A stretch of DNA of 64,000 nt from Exobacillus caeni (GCF_005747095.1 NZ_SWLG01000010.1:1-64000), one strand, 5' to 3'. Numbered from the stretch's first letter, positions 47,701-56,380 are shown. Made by a program: numbers and translations. The notes: generated from the sequence alone by a model not told the origin.

Positions 47701-48468
47701 AGAAAGCCCGCCTCCTTCTTCTACTTTTTCAATAAGTAATTCGTAATCTTTTACTAAAGAGGAGCCACCTTGTGGGAAATTACCTATGATGGCATTTTCC
47801 AATAGTGTAAGATTAGTTATTTCAGGGATTTCATCTTTTTTAAATTGAGTTAGTTTTTTGATCCCTGTCTCTGTAAATTGGACGTTCAAATCATGCTCTT
47901 TTAAAAAGCTTAACCAGCTTTCGTAGTCCAGTGTGGTTGAGATGCTTGCAGCTTTTTCAAAAAAATCCTCAGTAAAAGATAAATTGTTCAACTTCTTAAA
48001 AGCTAAAAACAAAGTCCTGTTTAATTGAGGTTCACCCTCATCTAAACGAACTATCCATTTTTGTGAATTAACATTGTTCATTTCCAGACGAAGGGGATAC
48101 AGAAATAGAGGGGCTTGAAAAAATGTCCCATCCTGAAGAGAACCTGAAATAAAAGGAAACCCCAAGTAGAAATCATGGACTCCTGTTTCCTCTTCTATTC
48201 CTCTCATATTTCGAGAAAGGTCTGTGAGTTTTTTGGACAGAATCATAGTTTCATCATTATCCATCGAAGGCTTGAAAAGGATGATATCATTTTTAGATTG
48301 TTTAACAATCTTTTCTACTATTTTTGAGCTTACTTTTTCATCATTTATTTTGTCCAACTCAGTTAAATCGAAGCTCCATTTATTATAGAGTTTCAAAAGA
48401 CGAATTGAGCGATTTCTTCTGCTAATATTATTCAATTTGTCCCGCATGTGTATTAATTGTTCTTTCAT
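44707..48468 (-). CDS. DUF4011-helicase-Vsr-like nuclease protein (Hhe-type defence)
   Basis: A 1253-aa single-protein system. The N-terminus (~1-260) fits DUF4011 (RDKLNNISRRNRSIRLLKLY). An SF1 helicase follows: Walker A HGPPGTGKSQ (~317-326), a long insertion, DEASQCTVENGIP (~826), GDEMQLPPF, and motif VI NVAVTRAKEG (~1070). The C-terminal ~110 residues form a Vsr/MTES_1575-type PD-(D/E)xK nuclease: FEEQVYKQLKNLGYEV, GYRIDMAI, GVECDGAMYHSS and RIWSRNWWKNP. DUF4011-helicase-Vsr proteins are reported anti-phage systems. It probably tracks and cuts invading DNA. It is transcribed alone on the minus strand. Architecture secure; function from family. Confidence 0.88.
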   Translation of the reverse strand: MKEQLIHMRDKLNNISRRNRSIRLLKLYNKWSFDLTELDKINDEKVSSKIVEKIVKQSKNDIILFKPSMDNDETMILSKKLTDLSRNMRGIEEETGVHDFYLGFPFISGSLQDGTFFQAPLFLYPLRLEMNNVNSQKWIVRLDEGEPQLNRTLFLAFKKLNNLSFTEDFFEKAASISTTLDYESWLSFLKEHDLNVQFTETGIKKLTQFKKDEIPEITNLTLLENAIIGNFPQGGSSLVKDYELLIEKVEEGGGLSLAGELINPEANSEENEELSESEELDNSHSQSEPDILNLLQADGSQEEILREARYQKGLVVHGPPGTGKSQVIVNLITDALQMQKKILVVCQKRAALDVVYQRLDSLGLSNHVALIHDEKQDRKKLYTKLSSVLEQNEITHEEAVNMLASSSNKLNNQEDLLNSIAKALYEQQAYGFRLYDLYGLANAVGETTQIIELSKILDSLNRQELDNMSESVYTYAEWYDQFGSDDYILKHRKSFASMNMKEKLQAIELLNGVLEKARNSVSYLESLDHEKITPAYTWMIENKLDKIYPDLDGTNQRTLQGLRLWWWTSFSGKSILEELLNGDKFKGTNSTEWLKIRKSLITMHQLAKETKQMSDEIDKLNKYINDEKIKEFKTRISEGDIPLKELDQITEYFHRDFEELQQMDSYWARCSENVKDVIFELQNKTNQSEISLPDYWVDLFRNSAYVHWIDQTEKKYPQVQKVSTSEFQRIRESFAQLIEKRRTVATQYLIHSLTKSVDFVQSTNPKKVKELKHQVGKKRMIWSLRKLVNQFAGQGLVDIMPVWLASPEIVSAIFPLEESLFDLVIFDEASQCTVENGIPAVYRAKKIVVAGDEMQLPPFNMFQSSVSSDDEDEEPEFETDESTSLLNLSKRRFPEKILQWHYRSKYEELINFSNHAFYNSHVQIAPNVIPFKNPPAIQWKKVNGRWINQSNEIEAIEIVNVLKDLLVNQPGKTVGIITFNSKQQSKILDIIDKTASEDEEFNVLYQQVMSKDLDERIFVKNIENVQGDERDIILFSIGYAKNEEGKIYNRFGMLNQKGGENRLNVAVTRAKEGIIVVSSIEPEELNVTNTAELGPKLFKSYLKYSKAVASSQIEQINAVIQEINENVNTHVKQQELHFDSPFEEQVYKQLKNLGYEVTTQVGMSGYRIDMAIVHPNDSSRFILGVECDGAMYHSSQNAKERDVYRQGFLESRGWTIERIWSRNWWKNPIAEIERIDHRVKELVKKEKIIEKIT

Positions 48469-49249
48469 TTTAAAACCTCATTTTTATCGTTTTGGCTTTT
48501 ACAATATGTATGTGATTTATACTGTCGAAATATAGAAAAAAATGCAATAATTACTCATCATCATTATAACAAAGTAGCTATGAATATATAACTAATCTGT
48601 GTGAAGTGAAGTATTGCAAATTGATTTACTTTCGGTAGGTAAAATTAAGTGACACTTAAAAAAGCCAAATACGCTGCTGAAGGTTGTTTAGTACGAGAGC
48701 AGCCAGACCTCCTGATCTATAGGGTAAATTCAAAGACCTAGAAGACAAGATAAGATATTTAGAGTATTTAAGGATAACTTTTGAAAAAAGGAAAGATCCA
48801 ATATTTTTCGTGCGGCACTTCACCTGTCCCTATGTCCCTAAGTTTTACGGATGAAAAGGAAACAATGTAAGGAATTCAGAAGCTAGGTACCGTTATAAAA
48901 TCAGTTTGTTGAATATATTGGGCAGAGGGTGAGTAAGTACCTCCCGTGGTTTTAAAAATCGTGGCGGAGCAAATGGACCTAGCATCCGTTTGCTCGAAAA
49001 AAGGACTGGAAGTAGAACAGTTACAAAGCTTTTTTAAATAGTTACGACTATTGTGTACGGTCAAAGCGGAACAGGTTTGGCTGTCTGTTTTTTGTGGGCT
49101 TTGTAGGTCCTGAGGGGTAGGAAAATAGCGAGCAAGAAAAAGGCTTTTTCAAATGTTAAAAGGGTTAATATTTACAATAATTTGAAAAAATACACTTTTC
49201 ACCCTATTTCGGGTATAATTTAAAACATAAATAGAAAGGAGGGGTATTT
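48469..49249. other. Gene-free region with a possible ORF remnant
   Basis: About 780 bases without an intact gene. At 48958-49041 an open frame reads IVAEQMDLASVCSKKGLEVE then LQSFFK and stop. It looks like the C-terminus of a lost protein, but I cannot assign it. The rest is AT-rich and featureless. Confidence 0.4.
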
Positions 49250-49933
49250 TTGTTAACTAACAATGAGTTAATGCAATTGGAAAAAAAGTATTTTAATATT
49301 ATTAGTGAAATGATTGAAACGCACCTTGGAGAAATACTAGGACAAATTTACAGTCATAGAAACTTAGTAAGGACTGCAGTACCTGGAACCAGGTCGAATG
49401 TTTTTGAGAAGAAGGTTGAAAATGTCCTTGAATCAATAATTAGTAGACAGTTGGGATGGTATGTCTCTTCGACAACTATGTCCTCAGATAGTTGTTATGA
49501 ATGTGGAGATGCTATAATACATATCGATGCAAAAACGAGAACAACTGCTACTAGATCAGATACGGATGCTCGATACAATAAAATTACAGTTGAGAAAAAT
49601 GAAACATCTTATGATGCAACTACTACATTAACTCAAGGTGCAGGAACATGGGATGCAAATTTGGAACACTACGTAACGCATAATATTACAGGTAGAGTTC
49701 CAAATTTAACTTACTTCTTTGTAATGGATTACGATGAACACGATGATATTGAGAGGTTAGCTTTTGTTTGTATACCACATGGACAATTTCAACCTACATT
49801 CACAAATGCTATATTGGGTGCAGGTAGGACGATTGATGGTGGTGTGAGAAGTAACATTCGTTTCCTTATTAACGATATTATTGCTCATCCTGACCATAAT
49901 TGGAGAGAAAAGGTATGCTTTTTAAGAAGGTAG
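49250..49933 (+). CDS. Predicted PD-(D/E)xK restriction endonuclease, orphan
   Basis: A 227-aa protein read from TTG 49250 (MLTNNELMQLEKKYF) after GGAGGGG. The core VHID-type strand reads IIHIDAKTRT (~residues 90-99), giving the Asp-x-Lys of a PD-(D/E)xK site, and LTYFFVMDYDEHDDIERLA with FVCIPHGQ follows. The endonuclease gene at 52452 has the same elements in the same order (YVHIDIKTVT; LTYFITILYDE; IMCMPNG), so the two are homologues. No methyltransferase adjoins this copy directly; the nearest is at 51140, beyond ytfJ. It could be the cutting partner of that enzyme or a leftover. Confidence 0.65.
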   Translation: MLTNNELMQLEKKYFNIISEMIETHLGEILGQIYSHRNLVRTAVPGTRSNVFEKKVENVLESIISRQLGWYVSSTTMSSDSCYECGDAIIHIDAKTRTTATRSDTDARYNKITVEKNETSYDATTTLTQGAGTWDANLEHYVTHNITGRVPNLTYFFVMDYDEHDDIERLAFVCIPHGQFQPTFTNAILGAGRTIDGGVRSNIRFLINDIIAHPDHNWREKVCFLRR

Positions 49934-50048
49934 TTAAAATTTTTTATCTAGAGTAGAATAATAACACTACAAAGAGGCACAGTTTGGTGCTTCTTTGTGT
50001 TTTAACAAATTTATTCAGTATTCCTCTTCTATGTTGAAAGATACATGT

Positions 50049-50222
50049 AGAATCTTTTGTATTATCTACATGCCTAATGGAGAGTTAGAAAGTCACCATA
50101 AAGGAAGAGGTTTTTCTAGTGAATGATATATTGAAAAACTAGGTTTGCATTTGCTAGCCAATTTCGAGCTGTCAGAACAATAAGGAAAAAGAATAAGAGT
50201 TGTACACTATAAAAATTTATGA
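50049..50222 (+). pseudogene. C-terminal fragment of a third endonuclease of the same family
   Basis: A frame with two internal stops reads RIFCIIYMPNGELESHHKG, then EKLGLHLLANFELSEQ and GKRIRVVHYKN. It parallels the C-terminus of the 52452 endonuclease (MCMPNGLLNKVYGDK, CPYFELLDERASRIKVLLW). The upstream part is gone. The rest of 49934-50463 has no gene except the terminator near 50386. Confidence 0.6.
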
Positions 50223-50385
50223 ATTAAAGATTTAAAGGTCAATTAAATTTTTTAAAGAATTTATGTTAATCAGGATTGCAAATTTGATTGAGTTTAAATA
50301 TGTAATAAGAAGTTTGAGTTTGAAGGTTAAGGAATAAAGGATTCTCATTAGTTAGTTTTAGTATAGAGAAAAGTAATCAAACTTT

Positions 50386-50416
50386 TAGCAAAGTGATAAA
50401 TCCCCTTTGCTAAAAA
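50386..50416 (-). terminator. Terminator of the ytfJ-like gene
   Basis: TAGCAAAG pairs with CTTTGCTA; on the minus strand it is preceded by AAAATTTT and followed by AAAAGTTTG. It lies ~45 bases after the stop. Confidence 0.6.
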
Positions 50417-50463
50417 TTTTGGCTTTGTTTATTCGTTTCTGTTTCTTCTTGTTGTTTCCGAGG

Positions 50464-50901
50464 CTAAATTGAATGCCGGCCCCGTTGTTTGTTCTCATTA
50501 TTACTTGATTGTTGAATTATTTGTTGTATTTTATCTATTGCTTGAGGAGCAAGATCAAGCAACTTTTCAAACAGATGTGTATTGTTATCTAAGTGAATTG
50601 TTCTCACTTCTTTGGGACTCACAATTAAAAATGCAATAGGGGTTATGGAAACACCTCCTCCACTTCCTCCGCCGAATGGGAGTTGTTTATTCCATTCCTT
50701 TTGGTCATTCTGGGAACCTTTCCCTGTTACAGTAAAGTCGGATCCTCCTGCTGCAAAACCAAAACCTACCTTTGAGACCGTCATAATAACACTTCCATCT
50801 GGTGTTTCGACCGGATCTCCAATAATTGTATTAACATCAATCATTTCTTTCAAATTTTCCATTGCTGATTGCATTAAACCTTCAATTGGGTGTTCTGGCA
50901 T
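50464..50901 (-). CDS. ytfJ: GerW-family sporulation protein
   Basis: A 145-aa protein of the YtfJ/GerW family. It has the conserved start HPIEGLMQSAMENLKEMIDV, then IIGDPVETPDGSVIMTVSKV, the Gly-rich GFGFAAGGSDF and LPFGGGSGGGVSITPIAFLI. In Bacillus, GerW is made in the forespore and is needed for normal dipicolinate-related spore germination behaviour. It shows that the host is, or descends from, a spore former. It is oddly placed between two restriction genes, on the opposite strand, and may be an extra copy of the gene. Confidence 0.88.
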   Translation of the reverse strand: MPEHPIEGLMQSAMENLKEMIDVNTIIGDPVETPDGSVIMTVSKVGFGFAAGGSDFTVTGKGSQNDQKEWNKQLPFGGGSGGGVSITPIAFLIVSPKEVRTIHLDNNTHLFEKLLDLAPQAIDKIQQIIQQSSNNENKQRGRHSI

Positions 50902-51139
50902 GTGTTTTTCCCTCCACTAGAACTGGTCTTACTTTTATAGTGCCCGTTATTTCATAATTAATGCATAGGTTTTATTGCAGACTTTGAGGGGAAAAAAAGG
51001 TATAATTTAATATAAGAAAATATTGAATACAGAACTAATGTTCGTGTATAATTTAATTATAAACTTGACTACTTGGGAAGAGACGGGTTAATATTTTATA
51101 TTGGATTTTTACATATTACAAAATGGGTGGTAGGTAGAT

Positions 51140-52375
51140 ATGAAGAAATTAAAAGTCGTTTCTTTATTTGCTGGAGCAGGCGGAATGGATAAAGGTTTTG
51201 TAGATGCCGGTTTTGATATTGTTTGGGCAAATGATATAGATAAAGATGCAGTAGAAACATATAAAGTTAACATAGGAGATCATATTAAACAAAAAGACAT
51301 TTCAAAGGTTGATAATGAAGAAATTCCTGATGATATTGACGTAATAATTGGTGGTTTTCCTTGCCAAGGATTTTCTGTGGCTAATACTAAGCGAAACATG
51401 AAAGATAAAAGGAATTTTTTGTATAAAGAAATGTTAAGAATAATAGAAGACAAAAAACCGAAATTCTTCTTAGCTGAAAATGTTAAAGGTATTCTCTCTA
51501 TGGAGAAAGGTAGAGTCATAGAGATGATAGAGAATGATTTTAATGAGCTTGGTTATGAAGTGAAAGTTAAGTTGCTAAATGCTGCTGATTTTGGTGTTCC
51601 TCAGGCAAGAGAAAGAGTGTTTATAATGGGAAATAACGTTGATAAAGAAAATGTTTTTCCGGAAGAAACTCATGCTGATCTTCTAAAAGCAAATCCTATC
51701 GAGGAGTTGTTTTTAGAAGGAAAACAACAGTATGTAACAACTGAGGAAGCTATCGGACATTTAAGTGATGTTAAATTAAGAGATTTGCCATTTAAGCATC
51801 ACGGTGAAACAATTCAAAATCACATAGCATATACCAATGTGAGCGAAAAGTTCTTTGCTAGAAAGTATAAGGTTGATCAAGCTGATATATGCGATTACCT
51901 TAAAGAGTGGAGAAAGAAAGCTGGTATCTCAGTTAAAAAAATTGATGAATTGTTCGGTTATAGACATACTGCGGGACATTGGTTTAGAAAGGATAATAAT
52001 TCCGGCTCAATTCCTAAACCAGAGGATTGGTGGGGGTTAAAAGAGTTACTAGGATTTGATGATAAGTATGACAAGCAAGTAACGGAGTTTGTAGAGAAAG
52101 AGATAGTGTTCGAACAATCACTAAGAATAACAAACTGGGACCGTCCAAGTGACACAATTACAGCAACAGGACCAGAAATTCACGTGAATAAGAAAAGAAG
52201 GCTCTCAGTAAGGGAATGCGCTATTCTGCAAACCTTCCCTAATGATTATATTTTCCAAGGGAGTTTAAACAGCCAATATAGGCAAGTTGGAAATGCGGTT
52301 CCCGTTTTATTGGCAAAAAAGATAGCGGAGTGTATTAAAACTCAAATTCACAGGGCTGAGTTAGTAACAAAATAA
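51140..52375 (+). CDS. C5 cytosine DNA methyltransferase
   Basis: A 411-aa type II methyltransferase. Motif I is VVSLFAGAGGMDKGF, motif IV GGFPCQGFSVAN has the catalytic Cys75, motif VI is AENVKG, motif VIII QARERVFIMG, and IX/X are RECAILQTFP and YRQVGNAVPV. The target-recognition region (~240-320) contains a stretch typical of one enzyme branch: YRHTAGHWFRKDNNSGSIP followed by KPEDWW. It transfers a methyl group to C5 of cytosine and protects host sites from the following endonuclease. GGTGGTAGG precedes the ATG. The recognition sequence cannot be read from the protein. A Vsr gene ~1.2 kb on fits a C5 methylation system. Confidence 0.95.
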   Translation: MKKLKVVSLFAGAGGMDKGFVDAGFDIVWANDIDKDAVETYKVNIGDHIKQKDISKVDNEEIPDDIDVIIGGFPCQGFSVANTKRNMKDKRNFLYKEMLRIIEDKKPKFFLAENVKGILSMEKGRVIEMIENDFNELGYEVKVKLLNAADFGVPQARERVFIMGNNVDKENVFPEETHADLLKANPIEELFLEGKQQYVTTEEAIGHLSDVKLRDLPFKHHGETIQNHIAYTNVSEKFFARKYKVDQADICDYLKEWRKKAGISVKKIDELFGYRHTAGHWFRKDNNSGSIPKPEDWWGLKELLGFDDKYDKQVTEFVEKEIVFEQSLRITNWDRPSDTITATGPEIHVNKKRRLSVRECAILQTFPNDYIFQGSLNSQYRQVGNAVPVLLAKKIAECIKTQIHRAELVTK

Positions 52376-52451
52376 CCACTATATGGTATAATATGGATTG
52401 TGGTAAATTAAGGCCTTATAAGGCCTTAATTTTTTAAAGGAGAGATTTAAC

Positions 52452-53222
52452 TTGATTGAAATTGATACTGAAAAATTAAATGAGCTTAGAAAAGTTGAAT
52501 TTTGGGAAAATGAATATTTAGAATCTATATTTTATTCTTTAAGTCTTGACCGTCAAAAAATGTTAGAAGGTTTTAGCACAAAGGAAGAGATAAAGGAAGA
52601 TTGGGAAGAATACTTAGGAGACCAAACTTCATCATTTGCAACAGGTTCTGAAAGAATCTTCTACTGGCTATTTAATCAATTTGGCAAGCCTAACTCTTCT
52701 CCAGTTGGATCCGACATGTTTTTTGAAACTTATAACGCATATGTTCACATAGACATTAAAACAGTAACGCTATCTAATATAGGCGATTTCAGAAGAAATA
52801 TTTTTGTTGGTGACAATCAAAATAGTTATATGGGCAATATTAATGTTAGAGGGAAAGAACCACGTCCTTATAAAGGACATTTGCCAACATATTATACAAA
52901 GTCAAATGGAAAAAAGAAAATTTGCTTAACATATTTTATTACTATTTTATACGATGAAACTAATTTAGACTTGCAGACTATTTTAATCATGTGTATGCCT
53001 AATGGATTGCTTAATAAAGTTTACGGTGACAAAATTATTAGTCCAGGGAAAAACCCGGGTAAAATTAGATTTAATTATACAAGTTGTCCATATTTTGAAC
53101 TTTTAGACGAGAGAGCTTCTAGAATAAAGGTTCTATTGTGGAAAGAAGAAAACATGGAAGAAAGCGTTGAAAAAAAATTATCTTTTATAAAGGAGTTATA
53201 TGAAAGGCAAGACAAATCATAA
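52452..53222 (+). CDS. Type II restriction endonuclease (predicted)
   Basis: A 256-aa protein read from TTG 52452 after AAAGGAGAG, 76 bases behind the methyltransferase on the same strand. YVHIDIKTVTLSNIG (~residues 97-111) supplies an Asp-x-Lys core of a PD-(D/E)xK nuclease, with GSDMFFETYN before it. It is homologous to the orphan at 49250. Position behind the methyltransferase is the main reason to call it the restriction partner. Cleavage site unknown. Confidence 0.75.
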   Translation: MIEIDTEKLNELRKVEFWENEYLESIFYSLSLDRQKMLEGFSTKEEIKEDWEEYLGDQTSSFATGSERIFYWLFNQFGKPNSSPVGSDMFFETYNAYVHIDIKTVTLSNIGDFRRNIFVGDNQNSYMGNINVRGKEPRPYKGHLPTYYTKSNGKKKICLTYFITILYDETNLDLQTILIMCMPNGLLNKVYGDKIISPGKNPGKIRFNYTSCPYFELLDERASRIKVLLWKEENMEESVEKKLSFIKELYERQDKS

Positions 53223-53521
53223 TGCTGTTATTATATCATCAAATCACAAATGCTGTTATTAAATTATATGTAACTGAGAAATTAAATTGGGACCCAATAA
53301 TATAATAAAATTGAGATTACTTTAGAAGCCTTACGTGACAATGGTGTTGGTAAAAGCTAGCGAAAAGCATCATTAATATATAGATAGAAGTACATCAAAT
53401 TAAATCTGACATACTTATATATAAAATATAACTCATTTGGTAAAACGTATATTTTTCCACTCTTTATAAAATAACTTTATAGGCTTACATATATATAATA
53501 AGAACGAAAAAGACCAGAAAA
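53223..53521. other. Intergenic AT-rich region
   Basis: About 300 bases between the convergent endonuclease and Vsr genes. No ORF and no strong terminator hairpin seen; a short dyad AAAGACCAG/CTGGTCTTT at 53509-53534 spans the Vsr 3' end and could end its transcription. Confidence 0.4.
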
Positions 53522-53941
53522 TCACTGGTCTTTCTTGCTGTTTCTAATAAACAGTAAAAGGTCATTAATTGTGCCATTAAAGTCATCTTTTAATTCATGT
53601 TCCCAAATTCTTTTAACATGCCATCCATTTTTGAGATAATACTCATTTACTTCCTGATCTCTTTTCTTGTTTCTGTTGAATTTTTGTTCCCAATATTCAA
53701 TATTTGACTTTGGTAATTTATAGTGGTAAGGGCATGCATGCCAAAAACATGAGTCAATGAATATTACAACTTTGTATTTCTTAATAGAAATATCAGGCTT
53801 TCCAACAAGGTTTTTTGTGTTTTTTCTAAACCTAATCCCTTTTTTCCATAATGCCTTCGAAACTTCATCCTCTAAATGCGAACGAGATTTGATCGATTGC
53901 ATTATTTTTCTACGTGTTTCTTTAGAAACTTTATCAACCAT
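53522..53941 (-). CDS. vsr: Very short patch repair endonuclease Vsr
   Basis: A 139-aa Vsr-type endonuclease. It starts with SKETRRKIMQSIKSRSHLED (normal N-terminal helix), and has the metal-binding Asp in LVGKPDISIKKYKVVIFIDS. CFWHACPYHY supplies the zinc ligands, and NGWHVKRIWEHEL is the C-terminal pattern. Vsr nicks next to T:G mismatches made by deamination of 5-methylcytosine and so protects methylation sites. Most relatives have VHG(C)FWH; here FIDSCFWHAC varies slightly. AGGAGGAG precedes the ATG. It accompanies the C5 methyltransferase at 51140. Confidence 0.95.
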   Translation of the reverse strand: MVDKVSKETRRKIMQSIKSRSHLEDEVSKALWKKGIRFRKNTKNLVGKPDISIKKYKVVIFIDSCFWHACPYHYKLPKSNIEYWEQKFNRNKKRDQEVNEYYLKNGWHVKRIWEHELKDDFNGTINDLLLFIRNSKKDQ

Positions 53942-54090
53942 CTAATCTCCTCCTAAAAAGTCTTTAGTAATTATTATACCCTACTTTTAGGTAATAAATC
54001 TTAGAAGTCAATTGCGAAGGCATTTAAAATTAATAGACGTAAATACGATCAAAAGAAGAGAATAGGATTGAGAAGAACAGTTGATTAGTT
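53942..54090. other. Start of a decayed region
   Basis: AT-rich, no gene. It leads into 1.3 kb of gene remnants (54091-55372). Confidence 0.4.
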
Positions 54091-54312
54091 TTGTTAAGAA
54101 TACTAAACAACTCAAATTGTTCTGTTCCAGAATCCTTACTAAATAGTTTATTAAGATTTACAGAGAAAAGAAATAAAATTCCTCATAGCAAATTTTTATA
54201 CGAAGAGGAAGGGTTACAACATGAACTAATATGTGAAAAAATTAGTAGTTTATTAGAAGCAACCTTGAAATATAAGTTTGTTTTTACTTTTGTTAAAATA
54301 GAAAATATATGA
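54091..54312 (+). pseudogene. Possible HEPN-domain remnant
   Basis: An open frame of 73 codons without a ribosome site. It contains LLNSLLRFTEKRNKIPHSKF, where Arg-Asn-x3-His matches the HEPN ribonuclease motif (R-x4-6-H), followed by a helix LICEKISSLLEATLKYKF. HEPN RNases are frequent in abortive-infection and toxin systems. The N-terminal part is missing. The call rests on one short motif and on the defence context. Confidence 0.35.
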
Positions 54313-54337
54313 TTTTTATTTAAAAGGAAATAAAACT

Positions 54338-54644
54338 ATGGCAACAAACTTCCAGAAATAATAGAAAAGACAGGTAAATCATTCAATACTAGAACTTTAA
54401 CTAATGAAAAATATCAAACAGAGTTAAAAACCGAGCTTAAAGAAGAATTTGAAGAATATTTAATTTCTGAAAATGATAGTAATTCTGTAGAAGAACTAGC
54501 TGGTATTTTGGAGAGAGTTAACCCCTTAACATCAGTACATAATTCTTCAGTTAATGAACTAGAAGAGATAAGAAAAAAGAAAAGGCTGAAAAACGCGGAT
54601 GATTTCAAGATAAGATTTTCTTGATTGATGTTGAAGATGAGTAA
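54338..54644 (+). pseudogene. MazG-like (phosphoribosyl-ATP pyrophosphohydrolase-type) gene, broken
   Basis: ATG 54338 starts MATN, then a small deletion shifts frame. The following frame reads LPEIIEKTGKSFNTRTLTNE, LKTELKEEFEEYLISEN, SVEELAGILERV and NELEEIRKKK. A final shift leads to GFQDKIFLIDVEDE near the stop at 54642. The EE-x2-E/ E-x2-D-like acidic pattern fits the all-alpha NTP pyrophosphohydrolase fold. A homologous C-terminal piece lies at 55215-55372. Confidence 0.7.
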
Positions 54645-55010
54645 AATTAGCTTAGTCACGGAACTACTCATTGATCATCTCATTCCTGAGTTGAAGAATG
54701 CAGACTCTATCTATATCGTTACTTTTTTTGTAATGAAATCTGGATATTCTTGCTCCTTACTTAAAGGAAGCGGTGAATTGTGGAGCTGAGGTGAAAGTTT
54801 GTTCAGGAGACTACCTTTTTATTACACAACCAGAAGCGCTACAAAAGTTACTAACTATTTCAGATATTGAAGTGCATGTGGAGGAGCAATGGAAAGGCTT
54901 TTCATCCTAAAGCCTATAGCTTTGAACCCAAATATAATAGATAGGGAAGGAAGGTTTTGGTTGTTTTGTGGAATATATCAAGATTGGCTCTGACTTTAGG
55001 GGGAGAGTGG
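54640..55010 (+). pseudogene. N-terminal remnant of a PLD-domain helicase
   Basis: Frames broken near 54745 and 54895 together read MSKISLVTELLIDHLIPELK, ADSIYIVTFFVMKSG, APYLKEAVNCGAEVKVCSGD then YLFITQPEALQKLLTISDIE and FHPKAYSFEP. The last has the His-x-Lys of a phospholipase-D-type nuclease domain. Such domains precede SF2 helicases in defence islands. No helicase part remains. It is a different lineage from the intact PLD-helicase at 60338. Confidence 0.6.
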
Positions 55011-55214
55011 AGTGTATGAGCAGATGAATCAACAGACATTGAATACCGCAGTTACCAATATGATCAGTGCCTGTCACTCGTCGAAATCAGTAAGTCACAT
55101 GCATCTTGTTTCATATTACATTAAGAGGAATCCCGTTGCCTGCATACAAATAGGTCTGGATAGAATACCGGATATCATCGAATCAAAGAATACCGTGATG
55201 CAGAAACAAGGGAA

Positions 55215-55372
55215 GAGGCCTTGGAAGAGCGGACTGTTTTGATGGAGATCTTTTATGTATTTGTCAAGTCTCATGGAACTACTCTTGAAGATGTAGAAGA
55301 GATCCTTCGTATGAAAGCAGAGAAACGTGGCGCTTTTGATGAGAAATATTCTTGATTGAGGTAGAGGATTAA
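55215..55372 (+). pseudogene. C-terminal remnant of a second MazG-like gene
   Basis: A frame reading EEALEERTVLMEIFYVFVKS, TTLEDVEEILRMKAEKRGAF and DEKYS, then a one-base shift to LIEVED and stop. It parallels the 3' end of the 54338 remnant (EEIRKKK...GFQDKIFLIDVEDE). A worn palindromic repeat lies just upstream (55066-55102). Confidence 0.6.
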
Positions 55373-55393
55373 TATAGAAAAGGAAGGGTTTAC

Positions 55394-56380
55394 ATGAGCC
55401 ACAAGTTAAAAGTAGGAGAGCTCAAAGAGGATTACTTAACGGATGAAGAAATCTGGAGGATCTTCACAATCGTCTTATCAAGTAAGTCAGTGAAGTCATC
55501 TACCTACAAGTATGCCTTAATTAAAGCTCTTATTGAAAACTTATATCAGATTAACGAGCACTTTGAAGTACGTTATGACCAGCTCGCCTACACATTTACA
55601 AAGATATATTGGAATTTAATAGTTCACCACAACTTAATGAATCAAAACAGGGGAAAAAGAGCCCGGGTGGTGACGATAATTAAGAATGAACAAGTCAAGC
55701 ATTCAATTCCGTCACAGATGATATTCGATAAGCTGCCGGACTCACTGCAGTTGAAACTGCTCAGTAAAGTGAGAACGACCATGAGGGAAAATGTCTTTGG
55801 TGCCTTATATGGAGATACAAGAGGATTCTTTTATGCCTTCGATCATAAAACAGAAATACTTAGATTTAACCCTGCTGTTCATACCTTTATGTTGAACTAT
55901 CAGAGGCTGATCATACAATTAACGAATTATCACATGTCAGCAATGATAGAAGATCTGAATGAAGTCCCAAGCATCAACTACTTGCTTGGAAAGGTAGAGA
56001 GTATTGCAAAGCGTTCCTCCCTTAAGCCGTTTGAGAAGATTCTTTTATCTCGTTTTGAAGCACGCTGCTTCTACTGCAATAAGGAACTCGCAGGTATGAA
56101 GAGAGTAATTCATATAGATCACTTTATTCCCTGGTCTTTCGTTCAGTCAGATAACATTTGGAATCTGGTCTTGGCATGCAGCAAGTGTAATAGTTCAAAA
56201 AGTGATAAACTGCCGGAAAGGGATTTCCTTGAAGGAATCAAAGAACGCAACATTCAATTGTATGTTCATGGTGACGATCGGCAGCTTGATAAACTAATGG
56301 AAAACTATAAACCTAGAAAAATAGAGCTGCTTTATGACTATTCTATTAAAAATGGTTTTGATACCATATGGACTCCATAA
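55394..56380 (+). CDS. HNH endonuclease
   Basis: A 328-aa protein. Residues ~1-215 are helical and unrecognised. The C-terminal HNH domain carries a zinc pair Cys225-x2-Cys228 (CFYCNKEL), the HNH core HIDHFIPWSF (His240, Asp242, His243), NIWNLVLACSKC (zinc Cys262, Cys265) and NSSKSDKLP. All expected residues are present. It should cut double-stranded DNA. AAGGAAGGG precedes the ATG. A strong terminator 35 bases after the stop separates it from the large operon, so it may act alone or as a trans partner of that system. Confidence 0.85.
   Translation: MSHKLKVGELKEDYLTDEEIWRIFTIVLSSKSVKSSTYKYALIKALIENLYQINEHFEVRYDQLAYTFTKIYWNLIVHHNLMNQNRGKRARVVTIIKNEQVKHSIPSQMIFDKLPDSLQLKLLSKVRTTMRENVFGALYGDTRGFFYAFDHKTEILRFNPAVHTFMLNYQRLIIQLTNYHMSAMIEDLNEVPSINYLLGKVESIAKRSSLKPFEKILLSRFEARCFYCNKELAGMKRVIHIDHFIPWSFVQSDNIWNLVLACSKCNSSKSDKLPERDFLEGIKERNIQLYVHGDDRQLDKLMENYKPRKIELLYDYSIKNGFDTIWTP

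Noticed and set aside
55012-55242. 76-aa ORF in the decayed region
   Set aside because: It runs through a worn palindromic repeat and a shifted frame of the MazG-like remnant.
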